Shown here piece after piece: positions 19,271 through 32,505 of a DNA stretch of 64,000 nucleotides. The notes under the pieces were generated by a model. The model worked only from the letters and a program-made list of their open reading frames with translations, did not search any database and was not told where the DNA came from. Position 1 is the stretch's first letter. Each line of letters begins with the position of its first letter. The stretch lies in the NCBI RefSeq assembly GCF_040802235.1, contig NC_133167.1, positions 16,608,501-16,672,500 on the forward strand, given 5' to 3'. Origin of the DNA: Manis javanica (taxonomy: Eukaryota; Chordata; Mammalia; Pholidota; Manidae). Made by a program: the position numbers and the translations under genes.

Positions 19271-20539
19271 AATGTCCTGACATCCCTCCCTACTCTGTCC
19301 CTAAAATGAGGGGCAGGGGTGGCCTTTTTCTTCCGATGCAAAGCTTTGGAGCCTCCCGGGGCAGCCTGTGGGAAGCCTCTCTGCTCACCACAGCCTCAGG
19401 ATCAAGCAGGACCCAGATCACCGACACGTCCCCAGAATAGCCATGATCCTAACCGTGTGTTGATGAAAGGTGGCTACACCAGCCCTGCAGGGACAGAATC
19501 AGCCTCCTCTGAAGACCCTGCCCCAGGGTCCTCCCAACCAGCTGGCCCTCCTCTCTTCCCTCTCTCCAGGCTTCCCTCCTCGGGTCTGAGCACCTGGTCG
19601 TGCCCAAATGCAGCCCCCTGCCCCCTTCCAGGTGCCAGAGTCTTAGATATCCCCACACACATCTCTGCCCTCAGCACATCTGGCCACCTCCCCACAACTT
19701 CCAGCACCCTGCAGCAGATACCTCGAACTTCTCCAAACCCCACCCTGTCCTGAGTCCTGAGCCATTTCCTGAAGAGACAGAGACCCAAGTGGAAGAGTCC
19801 CCTCCCCGCAACAGTCTGAAACCCCAAGAAGAACAGATGTTAGGACGAGACTAGGGTGTACCTGGGTGCAAGAGGGGAAGCGGGGTCTGAGAGAGGGGCT
19901 GGGAGGGGGCCAGGTGATTTGGGAGCAGCTGATACTGCGCTGGATGTCACCCAGCCCTGCTCCAGCCTCCATGGAAGACTTCATAAGCTCTGCCACCTAC
20001 CCACGGACTCACACCCTCTAGATAACCTCTAGGCCTGGTTATTTAATCTGCTGAAATGTAAGCCCCTTCTTTCTTTCTTAGACCTTAACCCAGATAGAGA
20101 AAAGCAGGTTTCTTTCTCCCCGGGAATTCTGTCAGGTTCCTAGTGCCATCACTCAGCCCTCTCTTCTCCCTGATTCATCCCCATTCCTTTCATCTTTCCT
20201 CATAGGCTTTTTTGGTTTCAGCCCCTCCAGTTTGGTCACATCCTTGCTGTCCTGGGCCCCGTCCAGGTTTCCTATATCCCTCTGAGGCTGTGGAGTGCTT
20301 TAAACAGGGCCTGAGCAGGCCGGCAATGACCTCACATGGCCACTGTGCACAGTTGCTATCTATAGCCTTGTAGGATCATCCTCCTCTTCCTCCAACCAGC
20401 TGAGTCACAGTAAGCTTGAGGTCCACTCAGACCCCAGGGCCTTCTCAGCCACTCAAGACCACAGCCCAACCCATCACTCTGAGCTGTTCTAGCTCCTGAG
20501 TGGATACTTTATTATCTGAACCGTCCAAGTATGTAATAA

Positions 20540-20785
20540 AAGTGAATCTTTCACTCAATAATGTAGCTACCACTTATCGAGCACCTGCTTTATACTATCC
20601 ATGGTTATTCTGGACACTTGCTGTATAAAATCACTGTATCTTTAAACCTCACAGCACTGGGAAATAACTATTATCCTCATTTTACAGTTATCCATTCTAG
20701 GCTCAGAGAAGTTAGGTAAGTTCCCTAAGTTTGCACAGCAAATAAAAACAAAGTCCAGATTTTAACTTTAGTTGATGGCTCCTAG
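20540..20785. repeat. L2/MIR-type ancient repeat
   Basis: The pattern includes CCACTTATCGAGCACCTGCT, then CTATTATCCTCATTTTACAG and CTCAGAGAAGTTAGGTAAGT, ending with an AGTTTGCACAGCA block. This is the common L2/MIR 3' pattern. Confidence 0.5.
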
Positions 20786-22399
20786 AAGCCCAGCTCATTT
20801 TTCTGTGTGGTCTCTAAGGCCTTGCCAAAGATCGACTTGGCAGACCCAGTTACAAGGCTTTCCCCTTTTTAACCAGACCCTATCTAGGGATCTCCACTGA
20901 AAAGCCTCTTGTCCAGTAGTGGGGACAATGTTGGCAAGTCCCTCTCAACATCCTTCCCTGCTCCTCTCCCCAGCCCCACTGCTCTCAGAGGGGGGCCAGT
21001 GTTAGAGGGGGCAAGTTTCAGGGTGTTTCAGGCCTTCATCCCACTGGGGGGGCACTGAAGATTTTATGTCTGGGGAATAAAGTGGCCAGTGGGGGCCGCT
21101 CTGCTTTGTGCCACCCTCAGGCACTGCCCCCCATCCCTCCGCAGGTTGGAAAGGCTCCCCTGAGTGCACCCTGGCCCAGACTGCCCCCACCTGGCCTGGG
21201 AGCAGGCCTCTGGCAGCAACACCCCACAATTCTGTCCTGAAGAGGCTTTCTGGGGGCTGGGACTGGGACTGGGCTTGATTCTGAGGCCTCAAGGTTCAAA
21301 AGAAACTCTGGGGTTCACTGTCAGCTCTGGGGATCCCCACTGCTCCAGCTCCTGGGCCCCAGAGCCACCCGGAGTCATCTCAGATAGACTCCCCTTCCCA
21401 ATTTTAAAGATCCCGAGAGATACAAATTGTTGAAAACAAAGAGTGCTGGAGCTCCTTCTCTCCACCCACAGTGGTCAGAACCCTATCCCCAACCGTCTCA
21501 AAGAGCCCCCCTGACACCCCCTCCCTAGCCAGCCTCAAAGAGATGGGCCAGGCTCTCCCTCTGCCTTTCCCACCCTGGGCACCAGAATAGACCGAGGAGC
21601 ACCTGCCCTGGAGGGGCCACAGCTGGTGCTGCCACTCAGGTTGCAGGAGGGGGTTGAAAAGAGGCGGGGATGGGGCTGGGATTGTGGGAGGGCACTCCCA
21701 GGCCCTCTGTGTTGTGCAAAGTGCTTTCCACCAACACCCTGCAAGCAACAGTGCCCCCCACTTCCCGACCAGGACACAGCTTGGAGCATCAGACACCCTC
21801 TCGTGGTGGGATTCAGGCTGTCTCCATCCCCAGCTTTTTCCTGGTCTCAGTCTTTGCGGCACCTTTTCTGCACTCTGGTCTCTGCCCCCTTCCCTTCCTC
21901 TCTCAGTCACTTCTCTTGCCTTCTCCCCAAGCCCCTACTTCTACTCCTCAGTCTGTCTCCTCCTTCCCTGTGGTCTGTGCCCCACTTCCCCACCAGTTCT
22001 AAGTGAGGCTGCCCTTGCTCAGTGACCCCACATTCCAGCTTTACTGGGGTCGGGAGGGCTTCCTGCCTGGTGTGGGATCCCTGCCCCCACCCTTAGCTCC
22101 CGGGCAGCCTCTTGGGCTGTCCAGCTGCTGGCCCTTCACAGTTCCCTTCTTGGACCCCTCCCCCAGCCCCAGGCCCAATTTAGCTCCTTTAATCTTCCCT
22201 GTAATCCAATCCGACTGTTTCCTGAGCACACACTGCACTTCCCAAACTTCTAGTCCCTGGAGAGGGGCAGCGCAGGGTGGCCTCAGCCTTTCCTGCGCTG
22301 AGGCAGCCCCTGCCCCATCCTGGACACCCCTGCTGTACCTCTCTTCTTTTCTCCACTCCTAAGAGGCCCCAGGAACTCTGACTGCACAGGCCTCTAGCA

Positions 22400-22800
22400 T
22401 CTGGCCTCCATGGAGCCCAGGCCTGGGACGGACCTACTCCTCACCTCATGCTTTCCCAACACCTGGCCTGCCCACGCTGTTCCCTCTGCCTGGAGGACCT
22501 TCACCTCCACAGTGCATTTCTTCCAATGAGGAAATTACCCCCACCCCTCTCAAGGCCAGCTCCGGCCTGATTTCCCAAATTCCAGAGCACAGACTGCAAC
22601 CAGACTGCCTGGATCCCTGATTCCAGCCCTGCTGCCCATGACCCATGCCACCTTGACCAGGGTGCTTCCCTCTTAGAGACTCTGTTTCCTCATCTGTAAA
22701 TGGGGATCATAATAGTGCATACCTCAGAGGCTGGCTTTGAGGATTGATTGAGTTACTTTATGTAAAGGGCCTAGAAGAGTTCTGGATAAACGGAAGTGCT
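22400..22800. repeat. L2-like piece and MIR
   Basis: 22400-22560 resembles the L2 segment with GCTGTTCCCTCTGCCTGGAG. 22640-22800 is a good MIR, with a TTGACCAGGGTGCTTCC block, then CTGTTTCCTCATCTGTAAAT and GAGGATTGATTGAGTTACTT. Confidence 0.55.
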
Positions 22801-23079
22801 ATTTAAGTGTTAAACAAAAATGATCTATTCCTGCCTTGTATTACAATGACTTTATTTCCTCCAAGTGAAGACCTCCAAGGCTTGTGAAACACTTTATTTA
22901 CTAACATCATTGCGGGGAGGGGGAAACAAAGAAATATTACCGTATGAGATGTACAAATTGTATGCAAGCCACCTTTCAATTTCATATATGTGTAAATTGT
23001 TCAGTAACAATATTTATGTAGCATACTCGTCTGCCTCTATGCAGACAGTCCCTTTTCAGCTCTCTGTATATTCACTGTT

Positions 23080-23290
23080 TATAGATGGTGCCCATCGGCT
23101 TGGGTTCAAGTCCTTAGTCCCAAATTGTATTTAGCCATTTAGCTGAGTGACCTTGGGTGAGTGCTTTGGCTTCTTTAAGCCTCCGTTTTTCCTAAAGAGC
23201 CAAATAATTCACAGCAATTGTGGTGAATATTGAACGCAATAATATATATTTAAGCCATTTAGTGCTGTATTGGATATTCAACACAGGAGA
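23080..23290. repeat. MIR fragment
   Basis: It has GCTTGGGTTCAAGTCCTTAG, then CTGAGTGACCTTGGGTGAGT and CTTTAAGCCTCCGTTTTTCC, in MIR order. Confidence 0.5.
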
Positions 23291-24707
23291 GCTATCATTA
23301 TTTTGATGACTTAACATTGTTGAATTGAATCCCAGTTCCAAAGAAGTGGGAGGTAGAGAGCTGGTATTGCATGGTCGAAGTGCCCTCCAGTGGCCATCAT
23401 GGGGAACTGCAGGCTTCCTGGTGTGGTTGGATATTCTTTCTTTTGTGGGTCCCAGAACTAACTCAGCCTCCAACAAGCCCCATGCCAGGCTTATCCAACT
23501 CTCTTGGAATTCTTCACAACATCTTTCCTTTTACAGATATCTTAAGGGGATTTTTTAAAGTACTTAATAGGACAAGAGACTAGGGGCAGAAATTTCAGCC
23601 CAGGAAGGCTACAGCTTGGTCATATACACTGTCTCTAAATGGGCCCGGGGCCCTGTGGCTGGGAGGCTGAGATGGTAGAATGCTGTGTGCTGGGCATCAG
23701 TTCTCCTGTGACCTGTACACTGGGATCTGGCCTGCGAGAGATCCTTTCTTGCTGTCCATATCCAAAAATCTATCATAGACCAAGTGTAGCCCATTCCGAG
23801 AACCTGCTTCAGTGCTTTGACAGAACTGTCATTTGTTCACCCGGGCACCCTTCCCTCCTTCCTCCATCCAGCAATTTATTGAACACTGTCTGTGTACCAA
23901 GCCTCACGTCTTAGTTGCAGGGGGTAAAAAGATCAATCTAACACAGACACAAATACAGCCACCAAGAGTTGTTCACAATATCCCAGACACCACCTGCAGA
24001 GTTAATCCTTGCATCTGAGTGTTTACAGCTTCTCTCTGTGGCTGAGTGGAAGGGCAGAGGCAGAAACATCAGATCCAGGCTGCTTGATTTCCCCTGATGA
24101 AATGTGTCCATAGCAGAAGCTTTGTCTAGCAGGTTTGGGGGCTGACTTCCTCCTCCTGGGCCACACTGCTCCTCTGAGAAATCTTTCCCATCTCAAACAT
24201 TTACCAAACTCCCAGCTCCCCCTGCATCAGGGTCCCTGATCTCACCTCCCTTCCCCTACCCCTGCCCTTCACCCAGGGCCCAGTGCTGGGCTCCAGGGAG
24301 AGGGTAATGTGTTCTTATCCCATGCATGCACTGGATGGCCTGGAGAGGGATTTTACTTACCTGATACTTGGCATCCAAACCCAGCTCTCTGGCCAACTCC
24401 CCCTTGTCCAGGATTCTAGAGTCATTGCATGGGAGGGTAGCTGGAGGTGCCCACGCTTCATCTTTTTGGAAGATGGCAGGAGAGGGAGGAAGTGCTGGAT
24501 GAGCGAAGCGCACATTGTTTCTGGGACAATGTAGCCTCCTTGAGCTGCCAGCCTCCCTCATTCCCTCCATGATCAAAGTTCTTAAAAGTCTTGTCACCGC
24601 TTTCTCAGTACCCCTAGCTTGCTCCTAACTGTTCTAGTTCCTCAGAATTCTTCCAGCTGTGGTAATACAGGCTGCTGGCCCATTGCCAGGGTCCCTCAAT
24701 TCCTAGA

Positions 24708-25015
24708 CTAGGGCTGTCTAACAGAAATAGAATATCAGCCACACTTTAAATATTCTGGTAGCCACATTTTTAAAAAGTAAAAGAAACAGGTGAGAGTCAT
24801 TTTAATAATGTAATATATTTAACCCAATGTACCCAAACGATTATCATTTGAACACATAATCAATATTTAAAAATTGAAATATGTATATTTCTGTAATCCA
24901 ATGTGAACATATTTTGTATGTATAGCACCTCTCAATTTGGACCAGTCACATTTCAGGTGCTCAGTAGCCACATGTGGCTGATGTCTCCTGAACTGGGTAG
25001 CACTGGTCCAGAGCC
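24708..25015. repeat. Nonautonomous DNA-transposon-like element (MER type)
   Basis: One end reads GGCTGTCTAACAGAAATAGA and the other AGCCACATGTGGCTGATGTC. Between them lies the known body of GTAGCCACATTTTTAAAAAG, AAGAAACAGGTGAGAGTCAT and AATTTGGACCAGTCACATTT. I recognise the family by this body but cannot give a firm subfamily name. Confidence 0.5.
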
Positions 25016-25059
25016 TTCATTCACTACTGGGCATACACACCTTTGGCTATGTGGTTAAT

Positions 25060-25215
25060 CATCTCATTTCTACATGTCCTGTCTCCCCAAAGAGATTAGA
25101 AGCCCTCTGGGTCAGAGTCCTCATTTCATTCATCCTGGTATCTCCCATGGCACCATAAAACAGTGTGCCACACTCAGAGGCCCTCCAAGCATGTTTGTTG
25201 ATGGGAGTGAGCACT
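25060..25215. repeat. L2-like fragment
   Basis: It carries a GAGTCCTCATTTCATTCATCC block and a GTTTGTTGATGGGAG end, weakly matching L2. Confidence 0.35.
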
Positions 25216-25649
25216 GGGGATTGATTTTTGTGGTTTAGTTATGGCTGTAAATGGCGTTTTATAGATTGCTTCTATACATGCCTCCTGCTGCAATATTAGC
25301 AGAAACAAGCAGCTGTGATTGTCAGCATAGGCAGAGGCCTAGGGGCAGATGGGGCTCCCTGAATCAGGCGGGGGAAATCCTGCCAGACCACATACCATGT
25401 CTCTGGTTTAAGAGCTTGTCATTGCCCTAGCACACTCCTCCCTGCAACCCCATGTCTGTTAGACCTTGGATGTAGCTTCTGTCAGGGTGCATTACACAGA
25501 GGCTGCGTCTCCAGCACCCCACCACCAGGTGGGGAGTTCCTCGGGGCAGAAAAGGAGTTATTCAGGTTGACAAGAGTCTGAACCATGATAGATGTGCAAA
25601 ACATGCCAGTGATATGAACAATGAATGGGTGGCTGGAGCCAATGAAGCC

Positions 25650-25800
25650 TCTCAAAAAAAAATCCTTCTTGAACACTTAACTTTGTGTCAGGCACTGTGC
25701 TAGGCACAAGGGGTTCAGCAGAACCACGTGGATGTGGGCTGTGCCCTCTGGAGCTTCCCCATGGTGTGGTAAACAGACAATAAACAAGTATACACACAAA
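25650..25800. repeat. L2-like fragment
   Basis: It contains a TTGAACACTTAACTTTGTGT block, then CAGGCACTGTGCTAGGCACA and AACAGACAATAAACAAGT, typical of L2. Confidence 0.5.
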
Positions 25801-26559
25801 TTAAAAATAGCACACTGACTGAGGAAGCAAACACAGGGGCTGAGGTGGAAAATGAGGGTGGAATTCTTTAAGTAAAGTCAAGTGTACTCTGCAGCCTCCT
25901 GGAATAAGGACACCCCCAACGCTGCCCAGATGAGGGATCATCATTTAGACACTGGCCCCAGGAGGCCAGCCTGAGGCTTGAGGGCTGTGAGGATGTTACT
26001 GGTTCAGATTCCACTGATGATGTCTTAATGGGCCCTGTGAGATGGACTGAGGACCCTGCAAGCTGTAGCAGTATCTGTCCAGCCCTGCAGATGTGACCAT
26101 GGCTCGGGAGGAGGTGAGCAGGTGTCCATGGCACTCAGCCTCTCTGCCACATCCATCCCCAACAACTAGCTCCCAGGTTACCCTGAGGTAACCGGGCCTG
26201 TCTGCTTGGTTTGTCTTTGGTGGGAGTGTCCCAGCCAGCCCCGTGTGCCAACCTGCAAGCCGCATGGTCTTAGGGATTGGTAGCAGGGGTGGGGTAGAGG
26301 GGGGGGTAAAAAGATGAACAAGATATGGTTCCTGCCCTTAAGATGCTGAGCTGCTGACTAATTAGACCTTGAACTCAGGGCTTACCGGATCATACTCATT
26401 GGCCTCTCAGCTAACGTTGGAGGAGCGGTGTGTTAATTGTTGATGGAATCATTTAGGCAAACAACCCTATCTGGTTCTCAGTTTCTCTGTGTGTTGCCCT
26501 ACAACATAGCACTGAGCTCAAGTGCAGTCACCCATTGGCACTACCGTTTTTGAGAATCT

Positions 26560-26740
26560 AGGTTAGTGTTTCTTAGGGTAGTCTAAGGATGGAAGAATTA
26601 TTTGCAGCATGGTTAAAAAAAAGCATATCCCTATGCCTTAGCTCAAACCTGGCAAAGCAGAACTTTCCAGTGTAGGGCTCAGGAATATGCATTTTAAAAA
26701 GCACTCTAGGTAATTCTTATATACTAAGCACTGCCTCAGA
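26560..26740. repeat. Diverged MER5A-like element
   Basis: It starts GTGTTTCTTAGGGTAG, contains AGTGTAGGGCTCAGGAATAT and GCATTTTAAAAAGCACTC, and fits the MER5 layout. The far terminal repeat is eroded. Confidence 0.4.
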
Positions 26741-27439
26741 TTTAAATACCTATCATGGTTACCAAGTCCCAGGTTTGGCTGACCCCAGTGGGTCAGTTTC
26801 TCTGTCCCTGATGGGTGTTGGCTTTGATATTTTTATTACTGATGAAAAACCATGATTCATAAGCTGCTGGTGGCCAACTGTCAGCTTGATAGGAATCAGA
26901 GGTCACTAAGAACGGAATTCCCTATCTTTGCAACCCATCTATAAAATGCTTACCTGAGCAGACACTGTTTAAAGGCCATTAAAATACCAGACACAGAGTA
27001 ACCCAGTCCCTGGAACTTTATAGACATATTTACTCAAAACCAAGTGCTTGCAAAGAGTAAATAAAAGGGAAGGAAAATGAGCAAGCACCCCTAGAAATAT
27101 GAACTGAAAGTAAATAGCCCTGTTCACTAAAATAAACAGGACAAATCCAGCGAGGATTAAATGACCTCTAGTCAGACAGTCTCAGGGCCAGGAATTCCCT
27201 GTCCTGCCTCCCATAGGAGGGAGAGGGCCTGTCTCTGCCACCTGGGGACATGCACAGGTGCCACCTTGGGAAGTCAGGGCCAGGCTGGCAAGGGCAGGCA
27301 TCCTTGGGAGGTAAGAGTGCTCCCCAGATCTCACTGGCAGACTGCTATGGGGCCTGAAAATCTCCAAGATTAAAGATCTAGAAACCCTAAAAGGCCTATG
27401 ATAAAATACACAATTTTATCAAATGGAGGTATAGTACCT

Positions 27440-27745
27440 CAAGCCACTATTTTTGCTATTTATTCATTAATTTGGTGAACATTAATTTAGCACTTGCACA
27501 TTTCAGGCCTTGTGCCAGTCACTAAAGATAATTGAGGCATAAACCTGCCCTCACATTGCTCAGTTTAATATGAGACAAATAAGAATAAATAGCTAACATT
27601 TATTATTCCCTTACTACTTAACAAATTTATTGATAAGCAGCCTACAGGCATTATCTCATTTAATCCTTACAACATTATGAGGTTTTTACTATTATCTTCC
27701 CCATTTTACATGTGAGGCTCAAAGTCTGGTGGTAAATGTAGTAAA
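27440..27745. repeat. L2-type ancient repeats
   Basis: Two blocks are seen: a TTTATTCATTAATTTGG-type start followed by GCCTTGTGCCAGTCACTAAA, and CATTATCTCATTTAATCCTT followed by CTTCCCCATTTTACATGTGA. Confidence 0.45.
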
Positions 27746-28137
27746 CTAACTCTCTGGAAGAGAAAAAAGCCCTGATTTGTGCCCATCTCAGAAGTGTAAA
27801 TACTCCCAGTCTGGTTTCAAGCCACCAGCCCAATGTGCTAGTCCAGCACACTCCTGCCAATATGGCCCACAGCTGTGTATTGAGTAATGGAGGGGCCAGG
27901 ATCTGAGCCGAGGTATGTCCGAGTCCAAGCCCATGTGCATAAGCACTTTGTTTTACTGTCAGTTACAACATGAGATCACTGACATTTGAGAGAGATACAT
28001 CTCAAGACCTTTGTGAAGTGCCAGTTTTACAACACTCCATAAAATGTCCAAGGTTAATAACCAGCCCTTCCTGCATCTCTTTGTTTTTATCACCAACAGA
28101 AACAGTTGATTTCTTCTGAGGGCCATTTCAAAAGAAT

Positions 28138-28780
28138 TTTTTTATTTTGACACAATTATGCAGTCAAAAAGAGGTTGCAAAAATAGTACAGAGAGGTCCT
28201 GTGAACCCTTCACCCAGTTTTCCTTGATGGCTATATGTTCCATAACTACAGTACAGTACCACAGCCAGGCACGTGATGCTGGTAAAATGTGCATGTATAG
28301 CTCTATGCCGTGTTATCTAGGATTGCCAGATTTAGCAAATAAGAATTCAGACACTCAGTTAAGCTTTTTAAGTATAAGTATATCTCATTCAATATTTGGG
28401 ACATCTTTATAAGAATAAATTATTTATCTGAAATTTAAATTGAACTGCATGTATTTTAGCTGACAATCCAAATTTGATCACATGTGTAAAGTCATGCAAC
28501 CTTTCCTGTGATCAAGATACAGATCTATTCCACCACGACAGATGTCCCTGTTCTACTCCTTTAGCGTCCCACCCATCCCTTCCCCACCATCCCCCTTGGC
28601 AACCACTACTATGTTCTCTGTCTATGATGTTCTCATGTTTCCCACTCAGCATAATGCCCATGAGATTCATCCAAGTTGTTGCAGTTATCAATAGTTTGTT
28701 GCTTTTTATTGCTGAGATGTATTCTACAAGGGCCATTTTTCACAAACAATTATTTTTTAAAGCTTCATGCATTTGGTATG
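28138..28780 (-). repeat. Old L1 3'-UTR pieces
   Basis: Blocks such as ATAGTACAGAGAGGTCCTGT, ACCCTTCACCCAGTTTTCCT and TTGGCAACCACTACTATGTT are typical of antisense L1M 3' UTR. The order runs into a GCTTTTTATTGCTGAGATGT block from the end of ORF2. About 28310-28460 is unrelated and interrupts it. Confidence 0.55.
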
Positions 28781-29284
28781 TACTGCATATGTACTATGTG
28801 CCAGGTGCAGATGGGGAGCAGGCGAAGAGCTGATGGCAGTCGGGGCAGGGGTTTTGCCAGGAAAGTAGCAAATTCAGTGCAGGCAGGTGACTTGAAGGTA
28901 TATGCAATGGGGTGACTATAGATGGAGCATATGATTTATGCTGGGAGGAAAGTGGAGAGGACTAAGGAAGAGAGAAAAGAGATCAGTATTTGTAGTTCTG
29001 TGTAGGTGAAGAATTAATGAAGTTGGGTGCCTTTTTCTGAAGGTTTGCCTTATTTTTTGTTTAAATATCAACATTAAAAGAAATATTCTATCCACTTCCT
29101 CTTCCACATGTAGGCAGTTTCCCTACCAGAAGGTAATACAGGTTTATGTGAGTACTTTTAAGTTGAAGGCTTTAGGATTAAATGTTAATCAACAAATGCT
29201 TACTAATTCAACCAGCGTACAAAAGAAAACAAAACTATGGTCACAGAGAAAAGGTAAAAATCATCTTTCCACCTTTACTTCTTA

Positions 29285-29620
29285 ACTTTACTTAGTTTTT
29301 AGAAGTAGGTAATACTTGTATGTAGAAAAAAATTCAAAAAGTGCAAAAAGATCTATAGGAAAAAGAAAGTGTCCCTTCCACCCGAGACCCTCAGCCATCC
29401 CATTTCTCCTGTCTAGACTCAGTTACCATTTTCTTGTGACTGCTGACCTAGTTTAAATACAGAAGAATATATGTGTGTGTGACTGTTTATACACACACAT
29501 AACTGCTATTTTGCACTTTTTTGTTTAGTAGTGTATCTTGGAAATTTTTCCCTATCAGTCTCTGTAGAGGTGCTTCATTCCTTTTTAACCATATAAAATA
29601 ATTTTAAAGCTCCCTTCTAG
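29285..29620 (-). repeat. Old L1 3'-UTR fragment
   Basis: It carries GTAGAAAAAAATTCAAAAAG, a CACCCGAGACCCTCAGCCATC-type block and CTTGGAAATTTTTCCCTATC, as in antisense L1 3' UTRs. Confidence 0.5.
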
Positions 29621-29858
29621 AACACAACTGGTTGGAAATTACATAATCTTACCTGAGCTACTCACCCCAATGCATCCTGGGATTTGTAGTTTCTAATCCA
29701 TTGAGTTGTGCATGGAAAACAGGACTTGAGCAGAAGTTATGTGTTGGAAATTAAAATGCCCTTCCAACAACACTTTAAGAGGATGCATTGTACTGTGTTA
29801 TGCAAGTTCCTATCATTATACCAAGAAGTGAATTATTCATTTAAACAACCAAGATTCC

Positions 29859-29859
<1 letters not shown>

Positions 29860-29907
<48 letters not shown>
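29860..29907. repeat. (CA)n microsatellite
   Basis: About 24 uninterrupted CA dinucleotides. It is pure enough to be length-polymorphic. Confidence 0.97.
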
Positions 29908-29908
<1 letters not shown>

Positions 29909-30239
29909 ACACAGTCCATGTGCCTTCCCTTGCTTACAGCATCGCTTTGGTCTTCTGTACCTCAAACCACCCTAAAAATTATGTGACAAATTACTACTGA
30001 GGAAGCTTCTTTTATAAACCGATGGATCAGAAAGGACATGTATATCAAACCAACTTACAATGAAGTGTGTGTAAGCAATTGCTATATTAACTCACCAGCA
30101 TTTGTACTTTAATAGTTGTTAAACCAAAAGCCTAAATGGATAATGGTAGCATTGTACACACACAGCTAAGGACTGTTGGGGACATTTTTTCAGGAGGTTG
30201 AGGGTAAGAATGATTCTCGGAAATTTTTTTCAAATAGCT

Positions 30240-30520
30240 AAGGTCTCTCCTTGATGCTCCCACTCTGTATCCAATACCATTCCCTTATCCAGAGATGTCC
30301 ACTCTCCTTCCAATCCTGCTTCCGTGCATGCATATGTATTTATATAAACTCTGGGAATTTATCTCATTACGTTTTACCTAAATGCTCTTGCCTTGTAAAT
30401 ACTATTTTGAAAATGGGTGTTTTCTCACTCAACAATATATTTAGAACTTTTTCTATAATGATACATAAAGATTGACCTCACATTTTTTTGCTGCCACATA
30501 GTACTCTAAAATACCATGTT
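30240..30520 (-). repeat. Old L1 3'-UTR fragment
   Basis: It contains TTTTCTCACTCAACAATATA followed by a GCCACATAGTACTCTAA block, the antisense L1 3'-UTR/ORF2-end layout. Confidence 0.5.
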
Positions 30521-30680
30521 CCAAACTTTAACGTGCATTCAGATTATCTCAGGATCTTGTTAACATACAGACTCTGATCGGTTAGGTCTGGGGTAAACCC
30601 TGAGGTTCTGCATTTCAAAAAAGTTTCCAGATGTTGTAGATGCTGCTGGCCAAAAAATCACACTTCAAGGAACAAAGATG
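30518..30680. repeat. MER5A-like element
   Basis: It starts TGTTCCAAACTTTAACGTGC, contains AGGATCTTGTTAACATACAG and CCTGAGGTTCTGCATTTC, and ends TCACACTTCAAGGAAC. This is the MER5A order, with both ends diverged. Confidence 0.55.
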
Positions 30681-31059
30681 TAGAGCATGGGTGAAGGTGT
30701 GTGTTAGAGCCCGCTTGGACCAGCTCAAAAGAACTAACTGTCAAATTTCCAGGAATTTTGTGATCTCATTGTTAAACACAGAAATCATTTAAAAATTAAA
30801 TTACATAAGCTTACAATTAAATGTATTATGCTAAAAACAGATTATAAGTACTCAAAAATCACCACTTCCTATTTTACTATAAATCTATGCTCTTGAAGTT
30901 ATTTATGTCTATTATATCTATACAGTGGAAATCTATACAATAGTATGCTTTTGTGCATCCCTTCCCAGTTCCACATTCAGTCCATACTGGCAGCTTGGAA
31001 CTAGCCCTGGGGAGTGTTTACACTGCAGAAATTGCGTGTACAGGTAGGCATTACCCCAC

Positions 31060-31690
31060 GCCTTCTCCAACACTTTTTCACTTTTGCTTACCTAACAAAT
31101 CAAAAATGGTATCTCATTTTTAACTTCCCTGATTACAGTAAGATTGGGCCTCTCCTAGGAATTTAATAGTATTGCTTGTTCTTGTAAATAGGATCTTTGT
31201 ACTGTTTTATTTTCTAGTTGGTTATCTAACAGGAAAGCTGATGATTTTTGAAATCATGCCACCCCTCCTCCAGTTCTACTAACTTGCCCATTTATTTCTT
31301 TGAGGTCCTAAGTAATCATATAATCTACAAATAATGACAGATTTTTCTTTTCTGTATATATAATTGCTTTGTGGCACTGCTTTGACTGCCGTTCCACGTT
31401 GACTACCAGCAGTGACACCTTATCTGTGTCTTACTTCTGATTTGAATAGAACACTTCTATATTTTCCCACTAACATCTGCATTAGATTTCTGCCAGCTAG
31501 CCTTTACCTTTTCTCATTCTGGTTTCTTAAGGGGATTTTGCTTTGGTTTTTTATCAAGAATGGATGGATGTTCAATTTATAAAACATTTACTTTCACTTC
31601 CTAAGTTATGCATTTTGTTATTTGAATTTCTTACATTAACATGTACTGTTTGTGGGAATCAGAAGAACATTAAAGATTTTTCTTTAAGTT
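31060..31690 (-). repeat. Old L1 ORF2 fragment, antisense
   Basis: Blocks such as AATGGTATCTCATTTTTAAC, GGAAAGCTGATGATTTTTGA and AATCTACAAATAATGACAGA are antisense L1 ORF2. There is no open frame of note. Confidence 0.6.
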
Positions 31691-32204
31691 AAATCTCCTC
31701 CCCACTTTTCACCTGTCTTCACTGTCCTTGAATATGTATGTTCCTTCCCCAGTAGCCAGCCTCTGGCTCCTCAGAGGATAGGAATGTTCTCTCGGCCCAC
31801 TCAGCACTGAAACTTTATATGTAATGACATTTCAATAAATGGTTAGGGCATTCCATGAATTTAACCCATCACCTCGTGTTTATATTCTTGAACAATCTCC
31901 TGCAATATCTACTCCTTTGAAGTGAGGGCTGCAGGACCTTTCCAACTATTCCCTACCTCCCCCACAGCCCGCCAATCCCATCCCAGTATGAAAGGTCTGG
32001 TTGCTCCCTTGACCTGTAATCCTTGGAGTGTTGATAACACCTTGGTTGGTTGCTATGACCTATTTTGAACCTAGGGGCCATCAAAAGTCCCAATCAGAAT
32101 CTATGGGTGGGAAAGTGCCAGGGTTTTTTTAATTGCTGTTCACCCCTCTTGACATATGAATATTGGAATTGTCTCCATAAACACAATGGAGTGTTTTTCT
32201 CCTG

Positions 32205-32505
32205 TGGTTTTTAAGTGGAAAGAGTACAGATATGAGTCAAATCCCAGGTGCATTCAAACAATTGTGTTATCTTGGAAAAGTCATTAACCTCTCTGTCCCT
32301 CAGGGACTTCCCTGTAACAGAGCACTACCAAAGTGAACCAAAAAAGCCCCAGAAAAGATCCATGAGTGGGTTAGTCCAGGCCTCTAGAATCAGATTAACT
32401 GAGTTCAAACCCCACCTCTGCCATTTACTGTCTTGGACTGGTTACTCGTCCCTGTATTTCGGTTTGTGTATAAAATGGGGACAAAGTTGATGGGGTAGGT
32501 GGGAA
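32205..32505. repeat. Two MIR fragments
   Basis: 32205-32310 and 32365-32505 both show the MIR core. The first has GGAAAAGTCATTAACCTCTC. The second has TTCAAACCCCACCTCTGCCA and TGTATAAAATGGGGACAAAG. Confidence 0.6.

Noticed and set aside
17129-19854. Several 100-160 codon open frames in the intergenic region
   Set aside because: They overlap one another on both strands. They have no splice context or domains and show Pro/Ser-rich composition typical of G+C-rich noncoding DNA.
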